Part shown: one piece after another, positions 1 to 8,996 of the stretch | How positions within the stretch are numbered: position 1 is the first letter of the stretch | Layout: each line of letters opens with the position of its first letter | From: JAEINY01 sp942490535 | Lineage (GTDB): Bacteria; Bacteroidota; Bacteroidia; Bacteroidales; Marinilabiliaceae | Assembly (NCBI GenBank): GCA_942490535.1 | Contig: CALNXQ010000006.1 | Location: forward strand, 1 to 64,000 | Direction of reading: 5' to 3' | Length of the DNA: 64,000 nucleotides | Made by a program: the position numbers and the translations under genes | Notes under the pieces: model-generated | Told to the model about the DNA's origin: nothing | Database searches by the model: none | What the model saw: the letters and a program-made list of their open reading frames with translations, nothing else

Positions 1-822
1 CAGCCAGAATATGCCAAACAAGCTATTAAATGGTTCGATGCTAAATTGGATCAAACCATTGCCACCATCAACGATCATTTCGATAAGTACCGTATTTCAG
101 ATGCTTTGATGACAGTATATACCCTTTTCTGGCAGGAGTTTTCATCCTGGTACCTGGAAGCGATTAAACCAGCTTACCTAAAACCATTGGATGGTGAAAC
201 TTTTAAAGCTACTGAACAGTTCTTTGATAAATTATTAAGATTGTTACACCCATTCATGCCGTTCCAAACCGAAGAGATCTGGCAATTATTGGAGCCGCGG
301 GAAGAGGGTGAAAGCATCATGATTTCGGAGATGCCTGAAGCCAAAGAAATTGACCAAAGGACATTGGATCAATTCGAAATGCTAAAAGAAGTGGTTGGAA
401 GCGTACGTAATGTCCGCAAGGAAAAAAACCTGCCTATGAAAGATGCCTTATCCTTAAAAATTCTTTCCGGTGAAGGGGGTTATTCAAAAGACTTTGATGC
501 CGTTTTGAGTAAACTGGGTAACCTGAGTGAGGTGGCATTTGTGGAAGAGAAAGTTGAAGATGCCGTTTCATTTATGGTCAGTACACATGAATACTTCATT
601 CCAATGGAAGGTTTGATTGATGTGGAAGAAGAACTGAGAAAAATGGAAGAGGAATTAAAATACCAACAAGGATTCCTGACTTCTGTTTCGAAAAAAATGA
701 GCAATGAACGTTTTGTTGCGAGTGCCCCCGAAGCTGTTGTAGCTAAAGAGCGTCAAAAAATGGCCGATGCGGAGGCAAAGATCAAAACCCTTTCAGAAAG
801 CATTGAACGTTTGAAAAAATAA
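1..822 (+). CDS. valS: Valine--tRNA ligase, C-terminal part (5' truncated by window edge)
   Basis: The reading frame is open from the first base, so only the last 273 or so residues of a roughly 870-residue enzyme are present. ValS charges tRNA-Val with valine in the cytoplasm. The visible part is the anticodon-binding helical domain (motifs PFMPFQTEEIW and VRNVRKEKNLPMK), followed by a charged coiled-coil C-terminal arm (EEELRKMEEELKYQQ, then FVASAPEAVVAKERQK) that is typical of ValS tRNA-binding tails. The catalytic HIGH and KMSKS parts lie upstream of the window. A strong terminator follows directly, so this is the end of its transcription unit. Confidence 0.96.
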   Translation, partial: QPEYAKQAIKWFDAKLDQTIATINDHFDKYRISDALMTVYTLFWQEFSSWYLEAIKPAYLKPLDGETFKATEQFFDKLLRLLHPFMPFQTEEIWQLLEPREEGESIMISEMPEAKEIDQRTLDQFEMLKEVVGSVRNVRKEKNLPMKDALSLKILSGEGGYSKDFDAVLSKLGNLSEVAFVEEKVEDAVSFMVSTHEYFIPMEGLIDVEEELRKMEEELKYQQGFLTSVSKKMSNERFVASAPEAVVAKERQKMADAEAKIKTLSESIERLKK

Positions 823-840
823 TTGATTTATATTTCAAAG

Positions 841-877
841 CAAAGCCGGTTCCACATTGGGACCGGCTTTTTTTATG
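841..877 (+). terminator. Rho-independent terminator after valS
   Basis: An inverted repeat (AAAGCCGGTTCC and GGGACCGGCTTT, one mismatch, 5-nt loop) runs straight into a T-run, about 20 nt after the valS stop codon. Confidence 0.85.
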
Positions 878-928
878 TGTTTTGCTCTTTTTTGAACATG
901 ATTATCCGTTCTACCCTTTAGGGTGTAT

Positions 929-936
929 TAACTTTG
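929..936 (+). promoter_or_regulatory. Possible Bacteroidetes -7 box (TAACTTTG)
   Basis: TAACTTTG matches the Bacteroidetes -7 consensus TAnnTTTG about 30 nt before the lipoprotein start codon. No convincing -33 TTG is present at 19-20 nt, so the call rests on one box and its position. Confidence 0.4.
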
Positions 937-965
937 TAACCAAATCATAAAAAACGCATAGAAAC

Positions 966-2165
966 ATGAGGCAAATCTTTTTCAATATGGTAGTCGTTGT
1001 GATCGCACTACTCAGCTTGAACGCTTGCTCCAGTTATCCGGGAGTACCTTCGTCATACCATCAATTGCTGGATGACGCTTTTCAAAAAGCCGGTAAAAAT
1101 TCATCCGAACTCCAAAAAGCACTTTCTTCAGCACCTGCTGATCAAAAGGAAGCCATGGCATTTTTAATCGCTTACATGCCGGAGCGGGATCTGAATGAAT
1201 TATCAGCCGATTTCCTGATTGAAAATGTGGCAGTAGCCTATGAAGCGCGCGAAAAATTTGAATGGGCCAAAGCCATCCCCGACAGCATCTTTTTCAACGA
1301 TGTGTTACCATACGTTAGCATGAATGAAAGACGTGACAATTGGCGAAAAGATTTTTTAAACCGCTTCTCCAAATACGTGAGTCAGTGCAAAGACATTCGC
1401 TCTGCCATTGATTCAGTCAATAAAAATATCCGGGATGAACTAGTGGTGGATTACAACACCAAACGCAAAAAGCCGGATCAGAGTCCCTACGAATCTATGG
1501 AACAAAACATGGCTTCCTGCAGTGGATTATCCATCCTGTTGACCGATGCCTTCCGGGCCGTGGGCATTCCCTCTCGCATTGCCGGCACACCCAATTGGCA
1601 CGATAAACGGGGCAATCACAACTGGAATGAAGTATGGATTGATGGCGAATGGTATTTCACCGAGTATTATCCAAGTGGCTTAAATAAAAGCTGGTTTTTA
1701 GCCGATGCCGGCAAAGCCGATGCCACAAATATGGAGCATGCCATTTTTGCTACCTCTTTCAAACCGGCTGATTATCATTTTCCAATGGTTTGGGATCTGG
1801 ACTTAAAATATGTGCCGGGTGAAAATGTAACCGCCCGTTATGTACGACTGTACCAGGAACAGGAAGCCGAAAAGCAAATAGCTGCATCGCATGCTTTGGT
1901 AAAAGTAATGATGTTCCGTGAGCAAGCTTGTTCCTTCCAGGGAGACGACCGGATAGAAGTAAATGTGGATGTGTTTAGTGGTGAAGACCAGGTAGGCGGT
2001 GGTCGCACAGCGGGTCCTACTCAAGACATGAACGATGTACTGGAGTTTAAGCTGAAAAAGAATAAGGAATACTCTTTTAATTACGTTGGCGATGGTGGTC
2101 AATTCAAATCCATCAAACTAAAATTGGGTGAGGAGCCCACCACCTTAAAATTGTATTTCAAATAA
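966..2165 (+). CDS. Transglutaminase-like domain lipoprotein
   Basis: A 399-residue exported lipoprotein. The hydrophobic leader ends in the lipobox LNAC with lipid-anchored Cys21. A transglutaminase-like (papain-fold) core spans about residues 140-250: the probable nucleophile is Cys185 in MASCSGLS and the His is His218 in NHNWNEVW. The third position falls in TEYYPSG, where Glu233 stands instead of the usual Asp. Family members include proteases, peptide N-glycanases and amide cross-linkers, so the substrate cannot be named. The gene is monocistronic: it has its own -7 box and its own terminator. The C-terminal 150 residues are probably a beta-rich domain of unknown role. Confidence 0.85.
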   Translation: MRQIFFNMVVVVIALLSLNACSSYPGVPSSYHQLLDDAFQKAGKNSSELQKALSSAPADQKEAMAFLIAYMPERDLNELSADFLIENVAVAYEAREKFEWAKAIPDSIFFNDVLPYVSMNERRDNWRKDFLNRFSKYVSQCKDIRSAIDSVNKNIRDELVVDYNTKRKKPDQSPYESMEQNMASCSGLSILLTDAFRAVGIPSRIAGTPNWHDKRGNHNWNEVWIDGEWYFTEYYPSGLNKSWFLADAGKADATNMEHAIFATSFKPADYHFPMVWDLDLKYVPGENVTARYVRLYQEQEAEKQIAASHALVKVMMFREQACSFQGDDRIEVNVDVFSGEDQVGGGRTAGPTQDMNDVLEFKLKKNKEYSFNYVGDGGQFKSIKLKLGEEPTTLKLYFK

Positions 2166-2186
2166 AGCATTGGTTAGGTTAGGTTG

Positions 2187-2237
2187 AGCTGCTTTCCATC
2201 TTGTTCGTTTGAACATCGGGAAGCAGCTTTTTTTATC
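2187..2237 (+). terminator. Rho-independent terminator after the transglutaminase-like gene
   Basis: The arms AGCTGCTTTCC and GGAAGCAGCT (one bulged T) enclose a loop of about 20 nt and are followed by seven or more T residues. Confidence 0.7.
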
Positions 2238-2299
2238 CCCAAACAAAAAAAGGTGAACACAAACGGTGCACACCCTTTTTCATTTGTTGTATCCAATCC

Positions 2300-3142
2300 T
2301 CAATAAGCCTTCAGGCTCATATCCAAACTTTTTATATGATGCGTTAATGCGCCTACAGAAATGTAATCCACACCGCACTCGGCATAATCACGCAAAGTAT
2401 CCATGGTTATGCCTCCAGACGACTCCGTTTCAAAGCGTCCATTAATATATTCAACAGCTTTTTTAGTGGTTGCGATATCGAAGTTATCCAACATAATGCG
2501 GTGAATTCCGCCAACCCGAAGCACGTCCTCCAGCTCTTCCCAATTGCGTACCTCTACTTCAATCTTTAGATCTTTTCCGTTTTCTTTCAAATACGCTTGA
2601 ACGGCCTGCACCGCTTTTTCAATTCCTCCGGCAAAATCAATGTGATTGTCCTTCAACATCACCATATCGTATAAGCCCATGCGATGATTCTCTCCGCCAC
2701 CAATTTTCACTGCTGCCTTTTCCAGTAACCGCATGCCGGGAGTGGTTTTACGGGTATCCAACACTTTGGTGGAAGTCCCATCCAATCGTTTCACATATTC
2801 CCCGGTTCGAGTGGCAATACCGCTCATCCGTTGCATAATATTCAACACTAAACGCTCAGCCTGGAGTAATGACCACACTTTGCCTTCAGCGGTAAACACG
2901 ATGTCACCGGGTTTCACAAGCGTCCCATCATTGATCAGATAAGTTACCTGAATAGACGCATCCATTTTTTCAAATACCCGTTTGGCTACTTGCACCCCTG
3001 CTAAGATGCCCTCTTCCTTAATCAGAAGCTTCATCCGGCCCACCGCATCAAACGGAATGCAGGATCTGGAAGAATGGTCGCCATCCCCAATGTCTTCCCG
3101 GATGGCATGGTCAATAAATTCGTCGATTAAAATGTTATTCAT
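2300..3142 (-). CDS. nadC: Nicotinate-nucleotide pyrophosphorylase (carboxylating)
   Basis: Quinolinate phosphoribosyltransferase: converts quinolinate and PRPP to nicotinate mononucleotide, CO2 and PPi in de novo NAD synthesis (cytoplasm). Family signatures are clear: REDIGDGDHSS near the N-terminus, RMSGIATRT, the PRPP/quinolinate-binding DTRKTTPGMR, KIGGGENHRMGLYD and MVMLKDNH, and the barrel motifs MLDNF and SVGALTH. The ATG at 3142 is chosen over an upstream in-frame TTG because it gives the usual N-terminus; it overlaps the preceding stop codon by 8 nt, implying translational coupling. About 280 residues, normal for the family. nadA and nadB are not in the window. Confidence 0.96.
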   Translation of the reverse strand: MNNILIDEFIDHAIREDIGDGDHSSRSCIPFDAVGRMKLLIKEEGILAGVQVAKRVFEKMDASIQVTYLINDGTLVKPGDIVFTAEGKVWSLLQAERLVLNIMQRMSGIATRTGEYVKRLDGTSTKVLDTRKTTPGMRLLEKAAVKIGGGENHRMGLYDMVMLKDNHIDFAGGIEKAVQAVQAYLKENGKDLKIEVEVRNWEELEDVLRVGGIHRIMLDNFDIATTKKAVEYINGRFETESSGGITMDTLRDYAECGVDYISVGALTHHIKSLDMSLKAY

Positions 3143-3545
3143 CTTGTTTTTCAATTCTTAGTTGATGAATTAATACCTTATTGGCGGCATTTTTAGTTAA
3201 AAAAGTAAAGCGGTAAACACCTGTGGAAGAAGAAAAATTTCCAATGGCGTAAGACGCATTTTCCTTTCGTCCTTCATGAATGATTCGAAAATCAGACGGT
3301 GGATTTTGACTAAAGAATTCCTTCACGATCATCTCGGCTTGCTTCCGACTAAACACCCCCGTTTTCCCAGGTAGGACCAATTCAATGTTATCAAAAAAAT
3401 GAGCCGACAGTATTTGGGCATCACCCGATTTAGTGGCTTTGATCACGTCTCTGGGAAAAGAGGTCTCCGATTGGGAATAAACACTCGTCGTAGAGAGGAG
3501 CAAAACACTAAATAACAGGACAATCATTTTACTTGTTCTCATCAT
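3135..3545 (-). CDS. DUF4783 family exported protein
   Basis: A 136-residue protein with a signal peptide (hydrophobic segment followed by VYSQSE, cleavage near residue 25). The mature part has the alpha+beta pattern of NTF2-like DUF4783 proteins, a Bacteroidetes-restricted family of unknown function. It is first in an operon with nadC (8-nt overlap), a pairing I recall from other Bacteroidetes. The product is likely periplasmic. No catalytic residues can be named. Confidence 0.8.
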   Translation of the reverse strand: MMRTSKMIVLLFSVLLLSTTSVYSQSETSFPRDVIKATKSGDAQILSAHFFDNIELVLPGKTGVFSRKQAEMIVKEFFSQNPPSDFRIIHEGRKENASYAIGNFSSSTGVYRFTFLTKNAANKVLIHQLRIEKQDE

Positions 3546-3727
3546 ATCGTGATATTATTAAGCGACAAATAACTAACAGCAAAAATCAAGCCTCGATATA
3601 TTTATCAAACCTTTATGGTTGTTTGCTATTGACATCTTATTTTTACTGACAAAAATAGGGCTTTACTGATATTAAACCACACTTTTAGGCAGTGAGTGTG
3701 TAACTTTTTTTAACAAATCGACAAACC

Positions 3728-4201
3728 ATGAAAATACTTTTGGCTGTTATTGGCAAGACGGATGAGAAATACCTCCAGTCTGGAATAGACATTTTCACCA
3801 AGCGTCTGAAGCATTATATCCCATTTGAAATGAAAATTATACCGGACTTAAAAAAAACAAAAAACCTTTCGTCTGACCAACAAAAAAGCATGGAAGGCGA
3901 GCTGTTATTACAAGTTTTTCAACCCGGGGATCAGATCGTGTTGCTGGATGAAAAAGGAATTGAATTTAGTTCCGTCAAATTTTCTGATTTCATTGAAAAG
4001 AAGATGGTCTCGGGTATCAAAAGACTGGTTTTTGTCATCGGAGGGCCTTATGGCTTTTCAGACAAAGTGTATCAACAAGCCAATGCAAAGATTTCCTTAT
4101 CGCAAATGACATTTTCGCACCAGATGGTACGGCTTATTTTTGTGGAACAAGTCTACCGCGCCATGACCATCTTACGCAATGAACCCTACCATCACGAATA
4201 G
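3728..4201 (+). CDS. rlmH: 23S rRNA (pseudouridine(1915)-N(3))-methyltransferase RlmH
   Basis: A SPOUT-class SAM-dependent methyltransferase that methylates pseudouridine 1915 of helix 69 of 23S rRNA on assembled ribosomes. The 157-residue length is typical. It shows the SAM-knot motifs FVIGGPYGFSD and LSLSQMTFSHQMVR, and the C-terminal FVEQVYRAMTILRNEPYHHE, an almost invariant RlmH ending. The gene is followed 73 nt later by the large sensor kinase on the same strand. Confidence 0.97.
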   Translation: MKILLAVIGKTDEKYLQSGIDIFTKRLKHYIPFEMKIIPDLKKTKNLSSDQQKSMEGELLLQVFQPGDQIVLLDEKGIEFSSVKFSDFIEKKMVSGIKRLVFVIGGPYGFSDKVYQQANAKISLSQMTFSHQMVRLIFVEQVYRAMTILRNEPYHHE

Positions 4202-4274
4202 GTCCTATCTTGTGCATCTCAATAGTTGCACAATTTTTGTATATATTTAGCTTTCTCACTCATTGACTTTAAGT

Positions 4275-7200
4275 ATGCAGGCAAAACGCTATCGGAATAC
4301 CATCCTTTTCATCATCGCCCTTCTTTTATTTGCGTCCGGAAAAATTGTCAATACCATCTATGACAAACAGGATTCGTTTAAGTCAGATGCCCTGCAGATC
4401 CAAAAAGCAGTATTGGAAAAACAGAGAGAACTCAAACATTACATCTATAAACTCAGCCAACAGGATTTAAAGAATGACCACCACATATGGCAGGTGATGG
4501 ATTCCTTATCCCGATCTAACATTCAATACTATTTATTCAAAGACAGTGTCCCTTTTGCCTGGTCCGATCAGAATGTACCCCTGGCCAATTACAATGTTCA
4601 CCATGACTTTGCCCCCATTCAACAGTTTTCCAACGGGTGGTATCTGGCGGACACAATGCACATGGAGTCATACACGATTATGGCCCTTAACCTGCTAAAG
4701 GATGAATATCCCTACCAGAACAAATTTCTGGAGAGCTGTTTTGATCACAAAATAAATTTGTACTGTACGCCCCAAATCGTTATTGATCCCACGGCATCAG
4801 CATATACCATCACTTCCTTAAATAACGAATACCTGTTTTCACTGCAGTTTGAAGAGCAAATTTCACTTATTTCCACACCGGAAATCATTTCATTTATTGC
4901 CCTTACCCTTGCCATGATTCTCCTCTTATTTGTGGCGGCGCATGTATTAAAATCCATGATCAACAGCAGATGGGGAAACAGTACCTTTCTGCTCGCGCTC
5001 TTCTTTTTAGCCGCCCTCTATTTCGTTTTTATTCACGGCTGTATTCCACAAAGCTTTTTAAGCCTAACCCTCTTCTCGCCCTATATTTTTGCCTATTCAG
5101 ACCTATTGCCCTCCCTGGGCGCACTATTGACTACCGGTCTATTTACATTAGTGTTTTCATTTTGGTTTTACCGCTTTTTTAAAACACCGGGCGCTTTAAA
5201 CAACCCACACATCTCGTATTTAAAACTTACTGTTTATGCGGTTATTGCACTTAGTACCCTCTTTGGCATCTTTGTCATACTTTATCACATTCTGATTATC
5301 CTGGTCAATAACTCATCACACGCCTCCATCTTTTTTAAGATAAATGATTTAAACAATGCGGCATTGTTTAAAATAACGAGTTTAGCGATGTTCTACATGG
5401 CTCTCTCATTTCTTTATGAACGCGTGGCCCTTCTTTTTCATCAAAAAATGCCGCGTCTCTGGATGCTGCTGATTGCATTAATGGTCAGCCTTGCTTTTTG
5501 GGGCATCTGCAGCTTCTTTCGCAGCACGCCGGACGGCCTAAATAGTTTGTTCTTTTTCCTGATTTCAGCAATTTTCTTTGGCGTGAAAAGAAGCTCCAAA
5601 AGAAAACACTCCTACAGTACGTTTGTGGGTATCGTCTTTGTATTTTCCATCTATGTGATTCTGATCCTTTTTAATCATACCACCCAAAAAGAGATGACCA
5701 ATCGCGAGTTGTTAATCGAGAATCTGGCCTTTAAACTCCTGCGCGAAGAGGATCCGGTAGCTGAAATGTACCTGGTTGATATGGAAGAGAGACTAAGTAA
5801 GGATACCACCATTTTAAAGCTGATCAAACAAACCGATATCCAAACCAACCTCATTCAGGAACACCTCAAGAAGAATTATTTCTTTGGTTATTGGGGGCGC
5901 TACGAGTTTCAGGTTATTCCCTGTTGGCCACAAGGGGATTTATACATTGAAGAAACGGATGAAACCGTAGGATGCTATGAATACTTTAATGCCATGTTGC
6001 TGAAAGAAGGCGTTAAAATTGACAACAGCAACAGTTTTTATTTTTTGGATAATGAGAATGGTCGTGTGACCTATTTTGGAGAGTTGGAGTTTTTAAAAGG
6101 GCATGCTCAGTTTGAAACCAAACTCTACATCGAACTCAATTCCAAACCTTACTTTGAAGGACTGGGCTATCCTGAATTATTAACCGGTCAAAATCAGCAC
6201 TCCAGTCTTGGTATTGTGGAGAACTACGCATTTGCCAAATACATCAAAGGAAAGCTCGTGAAACAATATGGAAACTACCGTTATCCAGTGGATACCACCC
6301 AATTTAACATTACCGATTCTACCAAAAAGGTGCTGACACTCGAGGGCATGTCGCACATGATCTTTCATCCCAATGACGATGCACTGATTATCCTCAGCCG
6401 CCCCCAAGTAAAAGTATTCAATGTATTAATGGCGTTTTCCACCTTCTTTATTGTCTTCTTTTTCATGGCTTCCAGTATTCTTTTTGCCATTCGATTGCGC
6501 CGCGGGCGTCCGTTTTTCTTCTTCTCCATCCAGGAACGCATTCAAATTGCCTTTATCAGCCTCATGGTGGCCTTGCTGTTAGTGATGGGAGTCAGCTCCG
6601 CTTTGTATTCGGTGTATCAGTTCAAACAAAAGCACAACCAAATGCTATCGCAACGCATCAAATCGGTTCTTCTCGAAATCGAACAAAAAATTGGTAACGA
6701 AGAAAAGGTATCACCCAACATGGAAGAATACCTTCAATACTTGCTTCAGAAATTTTCCAATGTCTTCTTTAGTGACATTAACCTCTATGGATTAGATGGG
6801 CATTTGTTGGCCACGTCGCGCTCCGAAATTTATACCAAAGGCCTTACCGGGAAATTAATGAATCCACAGGCATTTTATGAGTTGGCATTCAACAAGAAAA
6901 ATGAATTTATCCACGAAGAATCCATTGGCTCCATGAATTTCACTTCGGCCTACACCCCTATTCTTAATTCTAAAAATCAAGTCCTGGCCTACTTGAATCT
7001 TCCCTATTTTGTGGGAAACAATGAATTAAAGGAGCAGATATCGTCCTTGATTGTAGCCATTATCAATGCTTACCTCCTGTTCACCTTATTTGCCATCGGC
7101 TTAGCGGTGGTGATCTCCCGCCGCATCACGCATCCACTCATGCTGATTCAAGACCGTCTGGCACAAATCCGCCTGGGCAAGCAGAACAAAAAAATCGAAT

Positions 7201-7976
7201 ACCGGGGCGAGGACGAGATTGGTAAACTGGTGTCGGAGTACAACCGGATGGTTGATGAGCTATCGGAAAGTGCCGAAAAGCTGGCCAAATCTGAACGTGA
7301 GATGGCCTGGCGTGAAATGGCCAAACAAATTGCACATGAAATCAAAAATCCATTGACACCTATGAAACTCAGCGTGCAATATCTATCCAAAGCCTGGGAA
7401 GAAAAACAAGACACCTTTGAGACCTATCTCCACCGTGTTTCGAAAACCCTTATTGAGCAAATTGATCAGCTGCATGTCATCGCCAATGAATTCTCCAATT
7501 TTGCCAAAATGCCCGCGCCCAACCGTAAAAAAGTGAACATCATCGAACGGCTTCAAAATACACTTTCCTTGTTTGAAAAGTCATCGAATCACATTCATTT
7601 TGAGGCCGACATGAATGACTATGCAGAAGTCAATGTATTTGCCGATTCGGATCAATTGGTCAGCGTATTTAATAATGTCTTTAAAAATGCCGTCCAGGCC
7701 ATCCCCGCCAATCGCGATGGCTATATCAGAGCTACTGTCATCATTGAACGACCCCATGTCCACATTACCATCGCTGACAACGGACGAGGCATTGAAGAGG
7801 AAATGACCAGCAAGGTATTTGTCCCCAGCTTCACCACCAAATCAGGCGGCATGGGATTGGGCTTAGCCATTGTGAAAAACATCATCATCAATAGTGGTGG
7901 CGAAATTTGGTTTAACACGACACCGGGCATTGGCACCACCTTTCACATCCTCTTACCCATATACGATAAAGAATAA
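4275..7976 (+). CDS. Very large NtrY-like membrane sensor histidine kinase
   Basis: About 1233 residues from the ATG at 4275; an in-frame TTG four codons upstream is less likely. Layout: an N-terminal membrane anchor and extracytoplasmic region, a block of roughly eight membrane segments (about residues 200-470), a second extracytoplasmic region, further membrane segments near 720 and 755, another sensor region, a membrane segment near 940, then HAMP (IEYRGEDEIGKLVSEYNRM). The HisKA motif is IAHEIKNPLTPMKLS with phospho-acceptor His1021. The ATP-binding domain shows NVFKNAVQAI, ADNGRGIEE and GGMGLGLAIV. Architecture resembles NtrY-type kinases but with an extra sensory half. No partner response regulator is adjacent. 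The signal is unknown. Confidence 0.88.
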   Translation: MQAKRYRNTILFIIALLLFASGKIVNTIYDKQDSFKSDALQIQKAVLEKQRELKHYIYKLSQQDLKNDHHIWQVMDSLSRSNIQYYLFKDSVPFAWSDQNVPLANYNVHHDFAPIQQFSNGWYLADTMHMESYTIMALNLLKDEYPYQNKFLESCFDHKINLYCTPQIVIDPTASAYTITSLNNEYLFSLQFEEQISLISTPEIISFIALTLAMILLLFVAAHVLKSMINSRWGNSTFLLALFFLAALYFVFIHGCIPQSFLSLTLFSPYIFAYSDLLPSLGALLTTGLFTLVFSFWFYRFFKTPGALNNPHISYLKLTVYAVIALSTLFGIFVILYHILIILVNNSSHASIFFKINDLNNAALFKITSLAMFYMALSFLYERVALLFHQKMPRLWMLLIALMVSLAFWGICSFFRSTPDGLNSLFFFLISAIFFGVKRSSKRKHSYSTFVGIVFVFSIYVILILFNHTTQKEMTNRELLIENLAFKLLREEDPVAEMYLVDMEERLSKDTTILKLIKQTDIQTNLIQEHLKKNYFFGYWGRYEFQVIPCWPQGDLYIEETDETVGCYEYFNAMLLKEGVKIDNSNSFYFLDNENGRVTYFGELEFLKGHAQFETKLYIELNSKPYFEGLGYPELLTGQNQHSSLGIVENYAFAKYIKGKLVKQYGNYRYPVDTTQFNITDSTKKVLTLEGMSHMIFHPNDDALIILSRPQVKVFNVLMAFSTFFIVFFFMASSILFAIRLRRGRPFFFFSIQERIQIAFISLMVALLLVMGVSSALYSVYQFKQKHNQMLSQRIKSVLLEIEQKIGNEEKVSPNMEEYLQYLLQKFSNVFFSDINLYGLDGHLLATSRSEIYTKGLTGKLMNPQAFYELAFNKKNEFIHEESIGSMNFTSAYTPILNSKNQVLAYLNLPYFVGNNELKEQISSLIVAIINAYLLFTLFAIGLAVVISRRITHPLMLIQDRLAQIRLGKQNKKIEYRGEDEIGKLVSEYNRMVDELSESAEKLAKSEREMAWREMAKQIAHEIKNPLTPMKLSVQYLSKAWEEKQDTFETYLHRVSKTLIEQIDQLHVIANEFSNFAKMPAPNRKKVNIIERLQNTLSLFEKSSNHIHFEADMNDYAEVNVFADSDQLVSVFNNVFKNAVQAIPANRDGYIRATVIIERPHVHITIADNGRGIEEEMTSKVFVPSFTTKSGGMGLGLAIVKNIIINSGGEIWFNTTPGIGTTFHILLPIYDKE

Positions 7977-7988
7977 GATAAAGAATAA

Positions 7989-8378
7989 TTAGTGACTGCG
8001 CTCAACAGCGGTTTCGGACCAGATTTCCCCTAAACGTTTGGTCCGAAACAAAAAATAATAGCATTCCACCAAATTGAGGATCGGTATCAGAAGAATCAAA
8101 TTCCGGACAATTGATTTTTGCGGGTATTTAATCAAATTCTCATGGCCCGGCTCTGTTACTACCTGTAACTTCATGATGCGTTTACCAAAACTCTGTCCCT
8201 TGTTAAAATACAGCGAATCTTTCAGCAGGAAATACATCAACCCGAAAATCCAACCTATTTTAGGAAATAGACTTAATCCAAATGAAATGACAAAATCAAT
8301 AACGAAAGCCATCAGACGTTCCTCAAATAAAGGAGTCTGTCCAAAAATAGAAGATGACTGTTTGTACATAGGAGCCAT
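7989..8378 (-). CDS. RDD family membrane protein
   Basis: A 129-residue inner-membrane protein with three hydrophobic segments. RDD hallmarks are present: an early Arg followed by the Asp in RLMAFVIDFVI, and the loop GQSFGKRIMKLQVV between the second and third segments. RDD proteins are a broad family; some affect Na+/H+ balance but most are uncharacterised. It is convergent with the large sensor kinase, leaving only 12 nt between their ends, and lies downstream of the LuxR-type regulator on the same strand (28 nt), so it may be co-transcribed. Confidence 0.83.
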   Translation of the reverse strand: MAPMYKQSSSIFGQTPLFEERLMAFVIDFVISFGLSLFPKIGWIFGLMYFLLKDSLYFNKGQSFGKRIMKLQVVTEPGHENLIKYPQKSIVRNLILLIPILNLVECYYFLFRTKRLGEIWSETAVERSH

Positions 8379-8406
8379 AACTAATTAAAGCCGAAAGATA
8401 TAAAAA

Positions 8407-8982
8407 TCAGCTTATATCCTCCATCTGAATCAGATTATTTAAAATGGCATACACCGTCAGACCCGAAACCGTTTTAATACCCAGCTTACGGGTAATATTC
8501 TTGCGGTGCGAAATAACCGTGTGCGCGCTGATAAAAAGAAGCTCCCCAATCTCCTTATTGGTATGCCCCAAGGCCACATGTTTCAAAATGAGTTTTTCAC
8601 GCGGACTCAGCTCCTCCGAGTCGGACGCATCCTTGCAGGTATTAATTTTTTGAATGACCTGATGGATTTTATCAATCAACGACGCTTTCGATTCAAATAT
8701 CGACAATTGATTAGCCGGTGATTCATCGGGTAACACCGAATTAAACAAGTAGAGCATGTGCACATTTTCAGGCAATGCCTCTTTAAAAGCATTCAATTCA
8801 GAACGCGTAAAAAAGGAGGTGTTAATCAGCACTAAATGGGGCGCCAATGCTTGCACTTTTTCATGGCACTCTTCCTTCGTGGCCACCGTCACCACAGCTT
8901 CCACTTCATTGAAATGCTCCAACAAAGAGGTAAATCCCTTCCGAACAATATAAGAATGATCTGCGAACAGTATTTTAACCAT
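8407..8982 (-). CDS. LuxR/NarL-type regulator with a degenerate receiver domain
   Basis: A 191-residue protein: receiver-like domain (about 1-120) and a C-terminal LuxR helix-turn-helix (about 125-190; ELSPREKLILKHVALGHTNKEIG and TVISHRKNITRKLGI). The phospho-acceptor Asp of the receiver is replaced by Asn54 (HLVLINTSFF), and the acidic pair is reduced to a single Asp8 (FADHS), so classical phosphorylation is unlikely. It probably works as an atypical, phosphorylation-independent regulator. It lies 14 nt after the hemerythrin gene in the same operon, which suggests the hemerythrin protein supplies the signal (inference). Confidence 0.86.
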   Translation of the reverse strand: MVKILFADHSYIVRKGFTSLLEHFNEVEAVVTVATKEECHEKVQALAPHLVLINTSFFTRSELNAFKEALPENVHMLYLFNSVLPDESPANQLSIFESKASLIDKIHQVIQKINTCKDASDSEELSPREKLILKHVALGHTNKEIGELLFISAHTVISHRKNITRKLGIKTVSGLTVYAILNNLIQMEDIS

Positions 8983-8996
8983 ACAATAAGTCCTCT

